From NCBI GenBank assembly GCA_027604685.1, contig JADHYX010000082.1, positions 1-64,000 of the forward strand: a stretch of DNA of 64,000 nucleotides, written 5' to 3'. The notes under the pieces were generated by a model. The model was given only the letters and a program-made list of their open reading frames with translations. It was not told the DNA's origin and did no database searches. Every line of letters begins with the position of its first letter. The stretch's first letter is position 1. A program made the translations under genes and the position numbers. Of this stretch, positions 24,101 through 31,300 are shown piece after piece. This DNA comes from Lobulomyces angularis (Eukaryota; Chytridiomycota; Chytridiomycetes; Lobulomycetales; Lobulomycetaceae).

Positions 24101-25297
24101 GTTGATTTCTTTAAGGGCGGTATGTGTACCACGTCCTGTTCGGAAACCATGAGAATTGTTAGTAAAGATAGGTTCATATAGTGCTTCGAGAATCATGACC
24201 ATCACTTGTTGAACTATTTTATCCCTTGGGGAAGGTATTCCCAAAGGTCTCATTTTTCCATTTGGTTTAGGAACAAATTCTCTTCTTGAAGGTTTAAAGG
24301 TAAAGGAATGATCTTTAAGACTTTGTATGGTTTTTATAATGGTCATCATAGATACTCCATCCTATGTCTCAGAGTCAATTCCAGGTGTCATTGCTCCACT
24401 ATTTTTTGAAACTTTTTCATAGGCCGTTATGTGTAGATCTACATCCTACATTAGTTTGTATAGATCTTTAAAGATCTTATCTTTATTTGCTTCTTTTCTA
24501 ATAACTTCAAGTCTATCCAACCCGGAATATTTTTCAAGGCTAGATTTCTTTGTAGTGGAATAAAATCGCACCCCTTTCCCTTCCTTCTTTATTAGAGAAG
24601 CGTATTGTTTATAAAGCATCGGGTACTATGGGCCGTCCGTCACCACTCTATCATTGATAGAGACTCCCTCATTAAAGGGAATATACCCATTGCTGAGCTT
24701 AGGTGATCCCTAGGTCTATTTGATTAGCCAACCTTCTACTTTAGGCACCCACTCAATCTTATCTTTGATCCGTTTAGAATCAAGTGTGTATAGATATGTA
24801 CTCACAATCTAGGTTCTTCGGCTCTATTGTGTATCTATAAATATATCTGTGATGTGTATATACTAGGTAATGCAATCCTCACAAGATTTAAGGTTCAAGG
24901 AATTCACCTTTTGCCATGGTAGTATTAGAACACCTCTCCTTATCGTCTTTAACATCATTGACTCAAAGAGGCTCCCCATCATGCTATGGTCCCCTCGATC
25001 TTTCGATTCTAGGTAAGATGGGCTCTTTACAGAGTATAGTACAAACTCTCTTTCCAGGTTACGGAAAAAGCTAATCAAGCATACAAAGGCGCACAAAAAA
25101 ATCATAATAATACCATGTGCTGTAATAATAACATTATAATCATCATTACTACCCATCTAATAAACATTACCTCCTGCAGACTATTCCATTCTAATAATCT
25201 AAGACAAAGCACTTCCTATCAGACCTGCAAATCCTCCAAAGAGAATATACTAGGTACCGATATCCTTAGCATTTGTACTTAATAGCCATCTATTAAT
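3156..25297 (-). CDS. cox1: Cytochrome c oxidase subunit 1, 16 exons
   Basis: Catalytic subunit of complex IV in the inner mitochondrial membrane. Exons (coding order): 25297-25095, 22612-22579, 21186-21151, 19793-19789, 18279-18178, 17064-16968, 16045-15914, 14784-14691, 13390-13380, 12406-12320, 11250-11191, 10038-10006, 8993-8923, 7630-7492, 5947-5917, 3511-3156. They sum to 1491 nt, giving 496 aa. Landmarks: [89 protein letters not shown]; the heme and copper histidines are present. Sixteen TAG codons fall at Leu positions and all Trp codons are TGG. No ATG lies in frame before the first conserved residue. ATT at 25297 gives a start like the yeast MxxRWLxSTNAKDI; TTG at 25345 is the alternative. 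The C-terminus ends in three Cys and TAA. Exon 4 (5 nt) and the exon 14/15 junction are the least certain boundaries. Confidence 0.95.
3512..5916 (-). other. Group II intron cox1-I15
   Basis: Begins GTGCGCC after exon ...CATTATG (HFHY-V) and ends ...TTTCAC before TATTATCC (V-L-S-M-G), a canonical GTGCG...AY pair. Domain V is a 34-nt hairpin at 3589-3622 (GAGCCGTATGATGCGAAAG... paired to ...CACGTACGGTTC). It encodes the RT/maturase at 3674-5665. Confidence 0.92.
3674..5665 (-). CDS. Group II intron RT/maturase with HNH nuclease (I15)
   Basis: About 663 aa with TAG read as Leu. Supports splicing and target-primed retrohoming of its host intron. In order: N-terminal [15 protein letters not shown]0/RT1 around [20 protein letters not shown] (the L of RPLG is TAG); [39 protein letters not shown]; the catalytic box [12 protein letters not shown] with TAG at the Leu before HYVR; maturase region; and a C-terminal HNH/zinc module with [19 protein letters not shown] and [11 protein letters not shown]. 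No TAA interrupts the frame. The start ATG at 5665 is the first convenient one and the true start may lie upstream. Confidence 0.9.
5948..7491 (-). other. Group I intron cox1-I14
   Basis: Lies between ...TTCCACGAT (FHD) and ACTTATTAC (TYY). P7-type sequence AGATAGTCCGAT is near 6000. The 3' boundary is set by the reading frame only, because the base before ACT is C rather than the usual terminal G. A 26-nt perfect palindrome (5955-5980) sits beside it. Confidence 0.7.
6538..7491 (-). CDS. LAGLIDADG homing endonuclease (I14)
   Basis: Open frame of 318 codons in frame with exon 14, ending in TAA at 6538. It makes a double-strand break in intronless cox1 to drive homing. Two LAGLIDADG helices are visible: FFIGLFEGDGTI (its Leu is TAG) and [15 protein letters not shown]. 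Conserved spacing and a C-terminal [11 protein letters not shown] follow. The first 150 residues overlap the exon-proximal intron. Confidence 0.88.
7631..8922 (-). other. Group I intron cox1-I13
   Basis: 5' site ...TCATGGTT^GTCAATT and 3' site ...GAACCCTG^GGCAACAATG, joining FSW-L-ATMYGG. U before the intron and terminal G fit group I rules. Confidence 0.85.
8082..8921 (-). CDS. LAGLIDADG_2-type homing endonuclease (I13)
   Basis: About 280 codons, open with TAG as Leu, in frame with exon 13, ending in TAA at 8082. Motifs: [17 protein letters not shown] for the first active-site helix (Asp in SDAW) and [13 protein letters not shown] for the second. Between them is SRYNQ-like [17 protein letters not shown]. 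This is the single-chain type related to ORFs in yeast rnl and cox1 introns, distinct from the EGDG/DADG type in most other introns here. Confidence 0.82.
8994..10005 (-). other. Group I intron cox1-I12
   Basis: 5' site ...GATGTTGAT^ACTCTT; 3' site ...ATTAATTG^ACTAGAGC, joining LDVD-TRAYF. The R element TCAGAGACT is near 9045 and the S element AAGATAGAGTCC near 9010. Confidence 0.88.
9040..10005 (-). CDS. LAGLIDADG homing endonuclease (I12)
   Basis: 322 codons fused in frame to exon 12, ending in TAA at 9040. Motifs [16 protein letters not shown] and [17 protein letters not shown]. About 17 TAG codons occur, several at hydrophobic-core Leu positions such as LLGFGLIYPNKL and [10 protein letters not shown] neighbours; there is no in-frame TAA or TGA. 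This ORF is the clearest single demonstration of UAG=Leu outside cox1. The N-terminal 90 codons cover the P and Q core strands (QSAGNSYC) and the last codons cover the R strand (LRD then TAA). Confidence 0.92.
10039..11190 (-). other. Group I intron cox1-I11
   Basis: 5' site ...TTTGGAGT^TTCTTT; 3' site ...TACATTG^CACCACATG, joining LVWS-HHMYS. S element AAGATATAGTCC at about 10107-10118; R element TCAGAGACTACACG near 11010. Confidence 0.88.
10202..11190 (-). pseudogene. Decayed LAGLIDADG homing endonuclease (I11)
   Basis: Starts in frame with exon 11. The first motif reads W-L-TAA-WFIGFT-TAA-GDG near 10885-10920, so a Gln/Lys-like position and the catalytic E of EGDG have become TAA. The second motif [18 protein letters not shown] is in a different frame, so at least one frameshift lies between. 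The intron ribozyme parts look intact, so only the mobility gene is dying. A palindrome (GGTAACCGGTTACC) lies inside at about 10488. Confidence 0.8.
11251..12319 (-). other. Group I intron cox1-I10
   Basis: 5' site ...GTTTTTGGT^CAATGT; 3' site ...TTTTAAG^TACATTGG, joining [14 protein letters not shown] element TCAGAGACCATACG near 12025. Confidence 0.87.
11273..12319 (-). CDS. LAGLIDADG homing endonuclease (I10)
   Basis: 349 codons in frame with exon 10, ending in TGA at 11273. Motifs [16 protein letters not shown] (Leu is TAG) and [17 protein letters not shown], followed by LYWE and a conserved C-terminus. No TAA in frame. If TGA were Trp the ORF would extend only a few codons, so the choice of stop hardly matters. 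Confidence 0.88.
12407..13379 (-). other. Group I intron cox1-I9
   Basis: 5' site after the 11-nt exon 9 (GGTTTTTTGGT^CAAGGA); 3' site ...TGAGTTAG^CATCCAGAAG, joining FFG-HPEV. S element AAGATATAGTCC near 12440; R element TCAGAGACTACACG near 13182. Confidence 0.85.
12596..13296 (-). pseudogene. Frameshifted LAGLIDADG homing endonuclease (I9)
   Basis: First motif [14 protein letters not shown] at about 13130-13155 is in one frame. The second motif should read [14 protein letters not shown], but an extra base in the CCC run at 12825-12827 (plus strand) throws it out of frame after AGF. Unlike the intact ORFs here it is also not in frame with its exon, where TAA follows soon. An ex-endonuclease. 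Confidence 0.78.
13380..13390 (-). other. 11-nt cox1 microexon (exon 9)
   Basis: GGTTTTTTGGT completes TTC-T + GG-TTT-TTT-GGT (F-W-F-F-G) of the QHLFWFFGHPEV signature. It is flanked by a terminal-G 3' site (TATAG) and a U-ending 5' site. Confidence 0.9.
13391..14690 (-). other. Group I intron cox1-I8
   Basis: 5' site ...CATTAGTTCT^AGCCAAC; 3' site ...GATTATAG^GGTTTTTT. Core strands GCTACAGACTGGGTC (about 13540) and ACAGTCGGATAAT (about 13480) belong to the same subgroup as I6. Confidence 0.87.
13870..14690 (-). CDS. LAGLIDADG homing endonuclease (I8)
   Basis: About 273 codons in frame with exon 8, ending in TAA at 13870. Motifs [17 protein letters not shown] (the Leu of WLIG is TAG) and [18 protein letters not shown]-terminal [15 protein letters not shown] and [10 protein letters not shown]. 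No TAA or TGA in frame. Confidence 0.88.
14785..15913 (-). other. Group I intron cox1-I7
   Basis: 5' site ...TTGGCAGGT^GCAAAT; 3' site ...ATTAAAG^GCAATTACAATG, joining PVLAG-AITM. R element TCAGAGACTTTACG near 15722; S element AAGATAAAGTCC near 14855. Confidence 0.86.
14837..15913 (-). CDS. LAGLIDADG homing endonuclease (I7)
   Basis: 359 codons fused to exon 7, ending in TAA at 14837. Motifs [16 protein letters not shown] and [16 protein letters not shown]. The frame crosses the intron Q and R strands ([15 protein letters not shown]) before the nuclease domain, and many TAG codons occur at Leu positions. C-terminal [18 protein letters not shown]. Confidence 0.9.
15914..16045 (-). other. cox1 exon 7 and its upstream false lead
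   Basis: The exon is [20 protein letters not shown] to SLPVLAG, 44 codons, flanked by a terminal-G 3' site at 16046. The sequence just upstream ([11 protein letters not shown]) is intron, not exon: the true upstream exon ends [10 protein letters not shown] at 16968. Confidence 0.9.
16046..16967 (-). other. Group I intron cox1-I6
   Basis: 5' site ...CTTATGGGT^AATGAA; 3' site ...GAGGGTTTG^GCAATTAAT, joining SSLMG-AINLI. Core strands GCTACAGACTGGTTCACTGG (about 16190-16215) and ACAGTCGGAATCC (about 16145). Confidence 0.88.
16272..16967 (-). CDS. LAGLIDADG_2-type homing endonuclease (I6)
   Basis: 232 codons in frame with exon 6, ending in TAA at 16272. Motifs [15 protein letters not shown] and [16 protein letters not shown], then [15 protein letters not shown] and [13 protein letters not shown]. 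The GDG...DDG pair and a C-terminal Tyr-rich [12 protein letters not shown] mark the single-chain LAGLIDADG_2 group. It ends in three Gln codons. Confidence 0.88.
17065..18177 (-). other. Group I intron cox1-I5
   Basis: 5' site ...GGTTGGACAAT^AAAACT; 3' site ...TTAAATTG^ATATCCACC, joining GWT-I-YPPL. Core strands CATCAGAGACTACACG near 17950 and AAGGTATAGTCC near 17095. Confidence 0.86.
17290..18176 (-). pseudogene. Decayed LAGLIDADG homing endonuclease (I5)
   Basis: The exon-fused frame reaches TGA just before the nuclease. The first motif [15 protein letters not shown] is one frame over. After it a patch reads [10 protein letters not shown], whereas the neighbouring frame shows the family-like [11 protein letters not shown], so two compensating indels flank it. 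[13 protein letters not shown] then resumes. The second motif [14 protein letters not shown] has lost the catalytic acidic residue (EALG for EAEG) and TAA codons follow. Confidence 0.78.
18594..18652. repeat. Short tandem repeat in I4
   Basis: ATAATACGTAG followed by AT or GTGAAA is repeated three times. Confidence 0.7.
18852..19787 (-). CDS. LAGLIDADG homing endonuclease (I4)
   Basis: 312 codons in frame with the 5-nt exon 4, ending in TAA at 18852. Motifs [17 protein letters not shown] and [17 protein letters not shown] (first Leu of each is TAG or adjacent to TAG). C-terminal [16 protein letters not shown] and [11 protein letters not shown]. Confidence 0.9.
19789..19793 (-). other. 5-nt cox1 microexon (exon 4)
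   Basis: ATGGC supplies Met and the first two bases of Ala in GAPD-MA-FPR. Upstream intron I3 ends ...CAATATTG, after two P9-type hairpins (CTTATGA/TCATAAG and GTATAG/CTATAC). Downstream exon 5 begins A-TTT-CCA after its own terminal G. With 5 nt the total cox1 length is divisible by three and the missing residues are exactly restored. Confidence 0.78.
19794..21150 (-). other. Group I intron cox1-I3
   Basis: 5' site ...GCTCCGGAT^GGAAAA; 3' site ...AACAATATTG^ATGGC. S-like strand GACATAGTCTGAAC near 19853. Confidence 0.82.
20278..21150 (-). CDS. LAGLIDADG homing endonuclease (I3)
   Basis: 291 codons fused to exon 3 (…[10 protein letters not shown]), ending in TAA at 20278. Motifs [15 protein letters not shown] and [20 protein letters not shown] codons lie at Leu positions; no TAA in frame. 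C-terminal [12 protein letters not shown]. Confidence 0.9.
21187..22578 (-). other. Group I intron cox1-I2
   Basis: 5' site ...GGATTTGGT^AAGCAT; 3' site ...GATTAAATG^AATTGGCTC, joining GGFG-NWLVPV. R element TCAGAGACGCAGG near 21290 and S element AAGATATAGTCC near 21216. Confidence 0.88.
21571..22578 (-). CDS. LAGLIDADG homing endonuclease (I2)
   Basis: 336 codons fused to exon 2, ending in TAA at 21571. Motifs [16 protein letters not shown] and [18 protein letters not shown] Lys/Glu-rich linker ([13 protein letters not shown]) separates the exon-derived start from the nuclease domain. Many TAG=Leu codons; no TAA. Confidence 0.9.
22613..25094 (-). other. Group II intron cox1-I1
   Basis: Begins GTGCGCC after ...ATGATTTTTTT and ends ...TATCTCAC before TATGGTAATGCC, restoring IMIFFMVMP. 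Domain V hairpin at 22661-22694 is close to that of I15. Encodes an RT/maturase. Confidence 0.92.
22736..24619 (-). CDS. Group II intron RT/maturase with HNH nuclease (I1)
   Basis: 627 aa with TAG as Leu, from ATG at 24619 to TAA at 22736. In order: [82 protein letters not shown] (Leu after SV is TAG), [17 protein letters not shown] (Leu after DDF is TAG), LFLGLNIY, then a maturase X region and an HNH module [18 protein letters not shown] ... [11 protein letters not shown]. Only about 30% of the frame would be seen as ORFs under the standard code. It is related to but clearly different from the I15 protein. Confidence 0.93.
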
Positions 25298-25303
25298 CCA
25301 TAC

Positions 25304-26400
25304 AAATGCCGACCGAGGTTTTTCGGTACTTTGGGACTCGGCCAATTGGCCAAGTCAAAAATATCATATCTTTTTTTAATAATTATTATCTATTCTGCAG
25401 ATGCATAAATTTTTACATAAATTATCTTATAATCCATCGATAGATAAGTAGATAAAAACAGTCAATATTAAAGATTGTATTAAATGTTATACCACGTGGA
25501 AATACTTCTATATAGTTTAAGGTCATTGCGGACCCCTTTACGGGTCTTCCTCCTTTTCTCTCTATCCCAAATAAATTTGTGAGATAGGACAAAGACGACG
25601 TTTCGCTATTTTACATGGCCGCTTTTTGCAAATCCATGTGATCAGAATGATTAGTTTTAAGACCCTCTTCTGTGACCTCTCCTACTAATATATCCATCCA
25701 GACCATAACAACTTGTACTAACATATAGTTTACGATCGTTTTGCACCTCCTTTAATAATGTCTCTTCATAACCATGTGGAAGCAAACCCAAGGTATCCTT
25801 TGCATTTTCGACGTGCGGCAGACTACATCTATACCATCATTTAAATGATGATTTATTACTTAAAAATATTTGCCTCATTTAGGCAAAGGGGAAAGCCCTG
25901 AGCTGAACATAGCATATGAGATAAAGCTTGAGATAGACATTAACTAGAATATGTCCTATCCGAGCAAGCTGTTGTTCCTATGGTCAAAACTAAACTGTCT
26001 GAACACCAATTTCCAGGCGTCTCTTCCGTGGGACCTTGACTTGTCTAGCAAAGGGTCGAGTATTTTTGATGCGATGTATGGCATGAAGACATTGCATGGA
26101 AGTCAAAATAGCCAGGGGCGGCTTCTTAAAGAAATGAGTGGTGGGCTCTATTGATAAATTGATAAGTATTCCCGTTGTGTTCCCTCCTTCGATATACTAT
26201 CTCATCCTTCCTCTTCATAAAAAATAAGAAGACATATCCGGTACTGTTCCCTCCTTCTAATGTACCATTCTAATCCCTCCTACTCTTTTACCTTAGACTG
26301 TTGGTTGGCTGTATTGATTATTAGTTAGTTGTTTCTAGTTTAATTCATTTCATTCATTATATTGCGTAGCCGGCATTTATTTTTGTATGCACCCCCGGTA
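25304..26400. other. GC-richer block upstream of cox1
   Basis: Composition is markedly richer in G+C than the DNA beyond it. A plus-strand open frame of 67 codons at 25951-26154 has no family I recognise. Short hairpins such as GACCCC...GGGTC occur near 25530. It could be the cox1 leader, a split or decayed intron, or an RNA gene. Confidence 0.4.
26361..26374. repeat. Dispersed GCGTAGCCGG repeat
   Basis: ATTGCGTAGCCGGC recurs at 41085-41098 and, as GGCGTAGCCGG, near 51661; it recurs inverted at 37030-37043 and 18378-18390 (inside I4). Short GC islands in AT-rich DNA and in an intron suggest mobile hairpin elements. Confidence 0.7.
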
Positions 26401-27825
26401 TAGCCATACCGACCCCTCAAGGGGTGGTAATTTCAGCTGGTTCTTTTAATAAAGGTGCACCTACTGAGTGGAATGAATAAGGCTTGGTTTAATCATATCT
26501 TTTCTTTTAGGTCCATTAATACATTTAGCGACTGGCAAGGAGTTTACCTATGTAATAGGCTAAATGGGATCCTAAAAGAATAATCACCAGATCAATATAC
26601 TTGTGATTAATACTAAAGGTCTTATTATTTTAAAGATTTTACTAATAATTCATCCTTCCATTTAAAATTAATATATTGGGGGATAAAACTAAGATAACTT
26701 AATTAAATAGCCCCGAGCGCAAGCGAGGGATATTTTAATATATTAGAACCTATAATAACCCTCCTTCAGATTCATTACGTCGGGGCTCTATTTAATTAAT
26801 ATGGAAGTCTTATATTACACTTTTAATACCTTTTAAGGGTTTAAGCAGCCAATAAAGAGAAAGGTAAAAGAGAAGCTATCTAAAGACTAAAATATAATAA
26901 ATTTAGCACATATCTCCACTTTAAATAAATTATAAATGATTGGTAAAATAGGTCGATAAATTAGTAGATTAAATAAATAATTTGAGTTGAATTATTCTAC
27001 TAATAAGATTGAGTCTAATATATTATAAGATGAATAGAATTGTACTGAAAAGAATTGGTTTATTTACTTTTTATGTGAACCTTAAAACTCATTACTTATT
27101 ATTGACTTATATATTACTTATTATTTGATATTTTAATTATTATAGAAATGCTTTTTATAAGCAAGCATAACAACACATAAGACTTTTAGTAATAATATTG
27201 TAAACTTTAAGAAATTAATTAACCATCCAAGAAGTAGGGTAGTAAATAAGCAACAACAGTAAAAACAGTAACCCTGTCAAATAAAAATCTGAAATTTTCA
27301 TTAGGCTAAATAACTTACTTTAGAACTGAAACCAATTACAAATGTTAAATTACTTCTCACATGTTTATATTATTTTTCTCCCTTAATCTATATGTACAGC
27401 TCTTTTATAGACGTCTTTAAAAATGCGGGCTAATTAATATAAATTGTGAACAAGTAGAAAAAACTTAAATAATATCCTAAGACTTGGCTCAATGCCCTAC
27501 ACCTGATCCCTATTAAAGTTCAATATTTAAAGGTTAGATTTTTGTTGAGTCCGGTAATAGCTGTAGTAGAAAATATGTAACACTCTCTATCACAAGTAAA
27601 AAAGATATTTAAATTGTATGTGCTCTTATTAACAAATCTCCCTTATTAACAAGTATAAAAAGATGTCAAATAAATTTTGCATATAAATGCTTAAATAATG
27701 AAATAAAAGTTTCAGCTACATAGTAATTTATATTATTAGTAAAGCTACACAAATAAAACTACATACCAAGTAATTCTCATTAAAACTTAGCAAAAGGCAA
27801 AGGATTGATATAATGGTTTAAGTGT
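26400..27825. other. Gene-poor AT-rich stretch
   Basis: No gene seen. Holds a GC hairpin (GACCCCTCAAGGGGTGG near 26420) followed by CTTTTAATAAAGG, and one member of the CCGAGC/GCGAGG hairpin family at 26712-26729. Confidence 0.5.
26712..26729. repeat. CCGAGC...GCGAGG hairpin element
   Basis: CCCGAGCGCAAGCGAGGG. The same design recurs at 29719-29737, 32092-32107, 33071-33086 and 34212-34229 with variable loops (GCAA, AAA, AGA, ATA). Pairing CC/GG and GC/GC leaves tandem G-A mismatches and, in two copies, a GNRA-type loop. Confidence 0.75.
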
Positions 27826-28150
27826 AATAAATTTATAAGAAATAATATAACCTAAATATATAAGATAAAGAAATTATAAATCTATTTGTAAAAAGACCTG
27901 ATAATAATAAATATATAATACCAGGATATTGATCTTTAATCTATAAATTAATAAATATTAAAATAGTAAAAGATAATATTTCTATTGATACAAATAAAGA
28001 TATAATATTACTTGAAATTACAGATAAATAATTACCAATTATAAATAAAGTACCTAATAATGAAGAAGTTTTATCTTCAGAAGATTGAAATATTCAATAT
28101 AAAATAATTAAGGTAGTAAATAAAATAATAATTCTTTCATAATTAATTTA
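27826..28150 (-). pseudogene. nad2 relic (middle part)
   Basis: About 100 codons read as GTLFIIGNYLSVISSN, ISLFVSIEILSFTILIF and YPGIIYLLLSGLF. This follows the ND2 pattern (LMSSxDLVSIFLSIELQSY...YFLLGGLSS). One TGA falls at a likely Trp position (LILY-TGA-IFQ) and TAG at a Leu position. Upstream to about 28320 further hydrophobic segments, including LFHNSFNEY, are in other frames, separated by TAA. NADH dehydrogenase subunit 2 is normally about 500 aa, so this is a fragment. Identification is by eye. Confidence 0.45.
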
Positions 28151-28399
28151 TTTTATACTCATTAAAAGAATTATGAAATAAAATATTCCATATAAAAATT
28201 TCTTATTCATATACTATATATATTAATAAAGAGATGATTAATGGTAATAAATATATCATTATTAAAAAAAATAAAATATTTCTAATATTAGAAATAATAA
28301 TATCCTCATCATATTTTTAATGTATTTATAGATTCTTTTTATATTGTTAATATATTCTCAAGAAAAATACTATAAAAAGTAATTTAACCTCTATTATTA

Positions 28400-31300
28400 A
28401 AACCAAAATTTAATGTGTTACCTTTTACACTATTAGTAGTACTTTTATATTATTATTTTATATTTTCTTCATGGGGGTGGGCTTTAATACTAATTAAAAT
28501 TTAAGTATGAATCCTTCCATTGTTAAATCTTATCCTTTCATATAAGTCATAGTAAATTTACTAATAATTAGATAAACTTAAAGTACACCAACCTACATTG
28601 AAAGTAAGAGTTTGAGGTTTTAATTTGAGTGTATATCTCCCTTTATAAACAAAGAGATTAATACCATAGATATAAATTACAATCTCTATAAAATAAACTA
28701 AACTGGTAAGATGTTTAGTTTTTATAGATTAATTATCCTTTATAATAAAATTAATAGATATTATAATTATAATTATATTTACAGGTACTATTTGATTATT
28801 AAGATCCATATTTGCTATTTTTTTTATAGATTTAAAATATTAAAACCATAGTTCATTCAATCATATTATTAAAATATTCTTTCATTTCCAGATTATGGTA
28901 TTTAAGTTTTAGTACATATTTTAGTATTTCCGTGTTGGCTTAATGGTTAATTAAATATTTTAGTAGTTAGATTCAATATAGTTCAATTATATATGAAGAC
29001 TATCACTTGTTAGTAGATAGTTTAGTTAATGAGGGTCAATTAATTAAATAAATTATCTTTCTACCTAACCTTAAATTATTCTGTCTGAAGTAGAAAGATG
29101 GATATATTTTAGACTGATCTAAATTTATCTATCTGCTGTAAACCTTACATTGAATAAAATGTAATCACCAATAGAATGTTTATTAAGGAAGATTAATTAT
29201 CATTCTATCGTAACAAACAATAAGGTTGAGAATATAATTGTTATTTCTTTTCCTATATTATTACAAAATATTAATACTGTATTGAAGTATTATCTAGTAA
29301 TATTAAAAAATGAGATTATAAATTATGAACATGCAATATGTAATGCAGTAATAATCCATTTATCTTTCTCCAAAGAATAAAGTGCAATAATATAAAAAAA
29401 GTGTAAGGTGAAATCTATTTATGGCTTTATATTTAATACTAGTATAACAATAACTTTTTAGAACTTATATCAATTATAAGGAAGTAGATTAAAAAGAAAT
29501 GTTATAATTAAAATAGCTTTTAAAGATGTAGCATTATACCAATGAGAAGTTTAATTAAATTTAAAAAAGAATTATACCTATAAAAATAACTAAACCTACT
29601 GGTACTTTAAGTAAATATTTAACCAAGGGAATGAAGGATGAAAAAAGTATTATAATATTATGGAGATGTCATCTCTAAGCGAATCCACTTATTTGTGTCT
29701 ATATTATAAAGCTAGGTTACCGAGCATAGCAAGGGTTATTCTAAATGTATGGTGATAAGATCTTAAACAATTAGTAGTCATTAAAGAGAGATTTATAGGA
29801 TAATTAACCTTAGCTTATAAAAGTTATAAGGGAATATTAATTTATAGTATAAGTGTGAATGGAGGATTAAATCAAAAAGTAGAATAAAGGAATAGTATAT
29901 CTTAGTATATAAGATTGAGCTATATGGTTTGCTGCTTGTTTAGATCTACACTCCTGGTATTTTAAGGTACAATTTAGGCTTGGGACTATAGCTACAATAA
30001 CTTGAACAAACAACGAGATTGTTTAACCTTGTATAAGACCGATATAACCTTTTTTACTTTCCTACAAAGTTAGGCATTCCTATTCTATTTTATTTGTAGG
30101 TTTTATTGTGAATTTATTTTAATAACTGCTGCCAACCACCTACATATTTTTTACCAATCTTAAAGAAATAATTTCACCTGACGGTGCAATTTAAAAATAA
30201 GATCCTCAAGAAAGACGTTTAATTGATTCAACTTGTTGTGTCTTATTTTTTATTATCTTTGTTTATTATATTGACTACTTACTTTATATCCATATTTTAC
30301 AAATAAGCACCCTCACATTAGAAGTTTTAGCAATTGTTTCAGGTACACATCCAAACTAGGGTCTAGTCTTATTTTAAGTTGTGGCTATTTGTTTATATCA
30401 GCTTACATTTAAACATATCTTTAAACATAGTAAAACCTTAAAGGTGAAATCTACCAAGATCATTGTTAAATTTTTGTAATTAGCAGATATTCTTTTTCTA
30501 TATTTAGCCCAAAACCCTTTCTTTATTTCACTTTATAGTTTTAGTACCACCTTGCTTCTTTTTTAATTTTCCTAATAATGTAATATTAATTTAAGCTACG
30601 ATATAATCTAATTACTTACTTATAGTTAAAATTATGGTTGGCAAGTAACTCTAATTTTAGTTTAATAACTCCTGATGAGTTAAATATTAATTCTTAACTC
30701 CTTATTAGCTTAATTTAAGTAGTTGAGGGTTTATATAGTCTTAAATAATCATATCTAATATAAAATAAACTTAATTATAAGACCGAAATTAAATTTATTT
30801 AGGTATATGAGTAGGTCTTATTCGTAAAGTATATAAGTTAATTAAAATATTATCATAAAACGTGCTATAAGCTAATACCTTAAGATATACTTTCTAAAGA
30901 TTAAAATAACTAACAAACAATTAATATCAATAATTATAACAGTATCATAAAAATAAGATTAATAAATATTATGAAAGGGGAATTCTAAACAAAAATGTAA
31001 TTATTGATAAAAATACAGAAGTTGTAATTTTATTAAAGACAAATATAAAGGAAAATGATAAACTATGTCATCAGATTCCATCAACTTTAAACAAAAATAC
31101 ATACATGTAGGTAGGTAGGTATAAACTAGCTAGCAATAAACAAGTAAGGCCTCAAGTAATAGTAGATGTTGCTAATTCAGTTTGTTACTTAGATATTTAA
31201 CTGTTATAGAGTTAAAAAGATAGATCATAGATGCCTCTTGGGTAAATATAAGCTTTGGTCTTAAGCACTGTAAAGGGAAAAATTCTATAATTGATATTTT

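Noticed and set aside
30180..30560. cox2-like pattern (DPQERRLID, LTLEVLAIV, LADILFLYLA)
   Set aside because: Spacing between blocks is much shorter than in cox2 and many residues differ; in AT-rich DNA such a resemblance can arise by chance.
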